Positions 59,709 to 64,000 of a stretch of 64,000 nt of DNA are shown here, piece after piece (within the stretch, counting starts at the first letter, position 1; every line of letters begins with the position of its first letter). Source of the DNA: Patagioenas fasciata (lineage: Eukaryota; Chordata; Aves; Columbiformes; Columbidae); contig NC_092524.1 in NCBI RefSeq assembly GCF_037038585.1, positions 70,270,552-70,334,551 of the forward strand, written 5' to 3'. A model generated the notes under the pieces. That model searched no databases. It was not told the origin of the DNA and saw only the letters and a list, made by a program, of their open reading frames with translations. Both the position numbers and the translations under genes were made by a program.

Positions 59709-60773
59709 AATTTCACCAGAGCCGTGCAGAAGAGGCTTATACTCCTCTCTTCATCGGCTTTGCTATACAGGAGGTCTGCAAACCTCACCCAGAGAGACCA
59801 CAAGATGCCAAGAACATATAGTGCTCCAGCACTTACAAACGTGAGATTTCATTCTTCATGCGAGTGAAACGGCAAGGTTGGTGGCTTTGCCCTCTGTGAC
59901 CAGCTGAGGCAGCTGGAGTCACTGCAAAGCTTTCAAATTGGTTTTTAAAATCAGTGTTTCTTCTCCATTAACTTCTAAAACATATGCAGATTGTGGAATA
60001 ATTGCTGCATGCTGTAAATCGTGACTGAAATTGATAATTGACCTTCCCAGCAGACAGAACGCAGAGCAGGCACTGGGTTCAGTGCTGGGGGCCTTTCCAG
60101 GAGCAAACTCGCAGGATTCAGCACAGCACCAGGGGCTGGTCTGGCACAACTTGTCCCCAGCTTCTCCAGAGGGGGACAAACACTCCATGACAATGAAAAA
60201 ACAGAAAGAGTGAAATCCAGAGTCTGCGCAGGTGCATCTGGTCTGCAGCGATGGCAATGGGAGATGCCATCAGATCTGCCTCTTCTCAAACTCTTGTACG
60301 TTAATCCCTTTAACCCCTCTCAGACTCATCTGTGGGTCTTGCCATTCCCAAGCGCCTCTTGCACGCTTCTGTCATCAGTTGGTCCCATTCATCTCCTTGC
60401 TGCCTCCCCACCTCACTCCCAGCTCCAGCACCCCGGAATGATTCTCTTCAAAGCCTTTTTCTGACCATCTTCACAACTGACCTGCCCTGATTTACAGACT
60501 CTTCAGTCCTCCGCAGTTTTGAAGCAAGACAAAATCCATAAACTTTCATGATCCAAACTCATTTCCCTGCCGTTTCCCAAAACTTTACATTGGCAGAAAT
60601 CCATCAGTAGAAAGAGCACTATCACCACCATAATTTCCCAAGTGTGATACATAATTTTTCCTCTAAGTATTATTATTCATCCTCTCTTTATCTATAAAGC
60701 AAAACATAGTACACATTGTCTGAGGAGGCAGGAGAGCAGAGCCCATTTAAAGAGATCATTTGCTAGCATAGCA
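59709..60773. other. Unique non-coding sequence
   Basis: No supported gene. Both strands of 59.9-60.3 kb carry open frames of around 105 codons that mirror each other and lack domains. Confidence 0.55.
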
Positions 60774-60885
60774 TTGGGTATTTGGAACAACTTCTTCCCC
60801 AAAGGGCTGTGGGGCATTGGAACAGGCTGCCCAGGGCAGTGCTGGAGTCACCATCCCTGGAGGGTTGGACAGACGGACATGAGGT
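60774..60885 (+). mobile_element. CR1 LINE fragment, near 3' end
   Basis: Sense fragment recognisable by GGAACAACTTCTTCCCCAAA, GCATTGGAACAGGCTGCCCA and GTGCTGGAGTCACCATCCCT, the segment encoding the HWNRLPR-type C-terminus in intact CR1. The usual 3' tail is not clear, so either the end is decayed or the fragment is broken. Confidence 0.8.
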
Positions 60886-63159
60886 TCTCAGATTCAGTTC
60901 TTACGGCTACAGAAGATGCTGCCCATCATCAGAATTTCAATACAAACCAACTGCTTCTAATGCACTTGCAGCCTGACTCAAGCGAGTGTATTTATGTTCC
61001 CATGCAAACAGAGCTGAGATAAGGGAGAATCGATGCCACTTTGAAGGTGTTCGAATGAACTATTGATGTTTTAAGTCTACATTAACACTAATGGCAAAAC
61101 TATAAATCATGGACAGGCTTAATAAAAAGGATCCTGTCTTGTGACTGCTCAAAAGAGGCCTGTGATTGATTTTTGGCATCAGACAGGTAATTCTGAGATC
61201 AATAGGACACAAAATCCACCTATTTGCTTGTTAGTAGCAGAATTAGATTTTGTAACCCAGGCAGACCAGATGCTTATAAAGCCTGTGTCATGGCAAGAAT
61301 GTGCCTCTGCTAGCTAGAGAACTGAGCTGAGCTTATACAGATTGTTTAATACAGAGCCAGGTTTAAATTTGAGCCCTCTTAAACTTCTATATGCTTATAC
61401 TTCAACTCAAGCAAATAAATAATCAAATTAGTAAATAAACACAAAATGGCAAAGCTTAAAAAAAATAGTGCATAACCATAATAAGCGATACTGAGGCTCC
61501 CCAAACACAGCTACAGACCAACACGAAACAAGCTGCTTCTGTCAGGTACGACCGTTCTGAAATCGGCTGCTGACAATTACAAGAAAGGGCACGTTGATTT
61601 GTAAAGCACCTAAATGACGGCACAATACCTCAAGGGATTCTAAAGTTGACCTGGCAAAAATATATGGTACTAAAAATTGAAATTACTTGAGAGAACTTCC
61701 CTTGGGCGCCACCCAAACTACGCTGGATTTGACCAACGTGCTCTGTGTGTGTTCCAGGAAACACGTTCGAGTGTCCAGGATCCAGTGCTGTGTCACCCAC
61801 CTCAGATCAAGGAGACCCGAAGTATGGTAAAAATACAGCATTTTGTGCTAAATTCTCCGTAATATACACATCAAGAGACAAAGCTATGAGGACCTTGAAT
61901 TTTCTTACAGACGAGATAGGCCGAGTCTTTCCCAATGTCTTTGAATGAAGATGACGTGAAAACATCCCTTCCATAAGCATCAAATCCAATGAGTGTTACT
62001 TCTGATCAGCAATGGCCTCTCCATCCTTTGGAACTGGAGAATTTGGGCAAAATTGAGACATTGGGACAGTCACTGTGAGCACATTTGTGCCAAAGGAGCA
62101 GAGATGGCACAGGCTGATCGTGTAAAACTATCGGCACTCGTCTCACAGAGACAATTACAGATATGAGCTTTCTGCCTAATATTTAGTGTTCAAAAGTTTG
62201 CATCTTCTCAGCAAGCTTAACGCATGTTTTTTCCCATACAAATTAATGGTTCTTTTTCATAATACAGGAGGAGAAATAAAACCCCACAATTAAAAAGAAA
62301 AAAGTAGCATGCTGGGAAAGAGTTTTGATATAACTCCGTTATCAAAGTTTCACCACTGACCTGGCTGTAAGTAGATATATCAAAATGGTTCATAAGGAGA
62401 AAGGCTGGAGAGTAGAGAGGAGCAAGACACTTCTAGAAATGAAGGATTTACGGTGCTGCAAGAAGATCGTTTGGTGATGGGTGTTTCACAGGTAATTCCA
62501 AATGCTGCTGAAATGACCTTTGTTTAGTGATCCCAGCCACTAGTTTTACTCTCAAAGTGCAGGAAAATTGACAATTTCCAAGCTACAATAAATTCTTTAT
62601 CATGCAAACCCTGGTCTTATCCTCTGCTGCAAGCCACACACAAACACACTAATCCCTCTTGCCCTCATTCTTGCCAGATTTATGCAACCCATCTGTTCTG
62701 CTAAACTGTTTCTAGCTTTTTAAAGCCAAGGTAATGGCTTTTTTTAACATGTGTTTTATACATATTTATGATAATTTTACTTTTTCTAGCCAAATATCCC
62801 ATTTTCTGCATAACCAATCACAACTAATCAGAATGTCCAAGTTGCATGAAGTAGCCCAAAGGGTGGAACATCTCTCCTTTCAAGCAAGCTGCCATGCAGA
62901 AGCCAAAAAAATAAGTCAAGATCCTTGACATGTGCTGTTCCTCATGGAGGTGAAACTGTGCATGAGCAGAGCCGGGAAGAACTCATCACAAGGGTTCAGT
63001 GTGGTCTAATTACTCACTTTCAGTGCAGCAATGATGAAGCTGGAAAGAACACAGCAGAATATGCAAGTGCGACATGGTGGTGGTTCCAGGGGACGTGTGG
63101 ATGGAAAGGAAGGCAATGGCCATCATCTGTAGAAACCCAGTGAGAAAGGAGACTGTTCC
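60886..63159. other. Unique non-coding sequence
   Basis: More than 2 kb with no supported gene. AT-rich at 61380-61480 and 62200-62330. Open frames do not exceed about 72 codons. Confidence 0.55.
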
Positions 63160-64000
63160 TTCACTCTGTGGGAGGGAGTGCGGAGCTGCTGGAAGGCAGC
63201 AGGGCTCTGCAGAGGGGTCTGGATAGACTGGAAAAATGGGCCGATTCCAATGGGATGAAGTTCAACAAGGCCAAGGGCCAGGTCCTGCACTTTGGCCACA
63301 ACAACCCCCTGCAGCGCTCCAGGCTGGCACAGAGTGGCTGGAGAGCAGTCAGGCAGAAAGGGACCTGGGGGTGCTAATGGACAGGAAGCTCAACAGGAGC
63401 CACCAGTGTGCCCAGGTGGCCAAGAAAGCCAATGGTGTCCTGTCCTGTATCCAAACCAGCGTGGTCAGCAGGACAAGGGCAGTGATCCTTCCCCTGTACT
63501 CTGCACTGGGGAGGCCACACCTGGAGTGTTGTGGTCAGTTCTGGGCCCCTCAGGTCAGGAAAGAGATTGAAGTGCTGGAGCGGGTCCAGAGAAGAGCAAC
63601 AAGACTGGGGAAGGGACTTGGACACAAGCCCTATGGGGAGAGGCTGAGGGAGCTGGGCTTGTTCAGTCTGGAGAAGAGGAGGCTTAGAGGTGAGCTCAGC
63701 ACTCTCTAGAACAACCTGAAGGGCAGTTCTAGCCAGGGGGGATTGGGCTCTTCTCCCAGGCAGTCAGCAATAGGACAAGGGGGCAGGGGCTTCAACTCTG
63801 CCAGGGGAAATTGAGGCTGGAGATGAGAAAGCAATTCTGTGCAGAGAGAGTGGTCAGCATTGGAATGGCTGCCCAGGGAGGTGCTGGACTCACCGGCCCT
63901 GGAGGTTTGTAAACTGAGATTGGCCATGGCACTTAGTGCCGTGATCTGGTCAATGGGCTGGAGTTGGACCAAGGGTTGGACAGGATGATCTCTGAGGTCT
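63160..64000 (+). mobile_element. CR1 LINE, second lineage, cut by window end
   Basis: The longest sense CR1 here, at least 840 bp and continuing past 64000. It encodes the C-terminal part of ORF2: first [18 protein letters not shown] and HFGHNNPL in one frame, then, after a frameshift near 63320-63335, [28 protein letters not shown] and [20 protein letters not shown] in another, ending at a stop at 63709. These are the segments that follow the catalytic domain of CR1 reverse transcriptase. The 3' untranslated region then matches the copy at 2340. Frameshift and truncation make it inactive. Confidence 0.95.

Noticed and set aside
1..64000. CRISPR array, operon, phage or other prokaryotic system
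   Set aside because: Sequence composition, CR1 and LTR content and lack of dense coding frames show vertebrate nuclear DNA.

Overview
This window looks like non-coding, repeat-rich vertebrate DNA from a bird. The evidence is a dense population of 5'-truncated CR1 LINE copies (at least 17 recognisable pieces in 64 kb, on both strands) with the avian-type 3' end (a conserved last segment closing on short ATTCTGTG-like units), plus several solo or broken long terminal repeats (LTRs) that resemble endogenous-retrovirus LTR families common in bird genomes. The species cannot be named from the sequence. I see no rRNA, tRNA, CRISPR array, operon or bacterial feature, and no protein-coding gene that I can support: the longest open frames are inside CR1, antisense to CR1, or inside tandem repeats. 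The window could be intergenic or could lie inside a very long intron.

Layout. 1-9.6 kb: unique sequence with a CR1 at 2.3 kb, a tail-to-tail CR1 pair at 3.2-4.8 kb, a conserved-looking AT-rich block at 5.3-5.8 kb and an internally deleted LTR at 6.6-7.1 kb. 9.6-21.6 kb: CR1 pieces at 9.6, 10.2, 17.7 and 20.5 kb, a solo LTR at 14.5-15.1 kb, a four-unit 79-bp minisatellite at 15.9-16.2 kb, and a 142-bp inverted repeat whose arms sit 1.4 kb apart (17.55 and 19.07 kb). 21.6-34 kb: mostly unique and AT-rich, with microsatellites, a short CR1 at 25.1 kb, old CR1-like remnants near 25.8 and 27.8 kb, and a direct repeat with LTR-like signals at 29.45 and 31.69 kb. 34-47 kb: CR1 at 34.1, 36.6 and 46.3 kb, a 93-bp tandem duplication at 42.0 kb and an LTR at 42.7-43.1 kb. 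47-64 kb: a possible ancient LINE remnant at 49.0-49.6 kb, CR1 at 52.0, 52.3, 57.0, 59.0, 60.8 and 63.2 kb (the last runs off the end), and an LTR 3' fragment at 55.3 kb.

The biology visible here is that of retroelements. Two CR1 lineages are present: one (copies at 3.9, 10.2, 17.7, 20.5, 25.1, 34.1, 46.3, 52.3 and 59.0 kb) is so uniform that it must have spread fairly recently; the second (2.3, 57.0 and 63.2 kb) has its own shared tail. Two copies of the first lineage that reach the reverse-transcriptase active site both read FAGD where FADD is expected, and three copies are truncated within a few bases of the same point. I did not find a convincing new biological system; the most worthwhile leads are the shared active-site change, the inverted repeat, the tail-to-tail CR1 pair and a few AT-rich blocks that resemble conserved regulatory elements.
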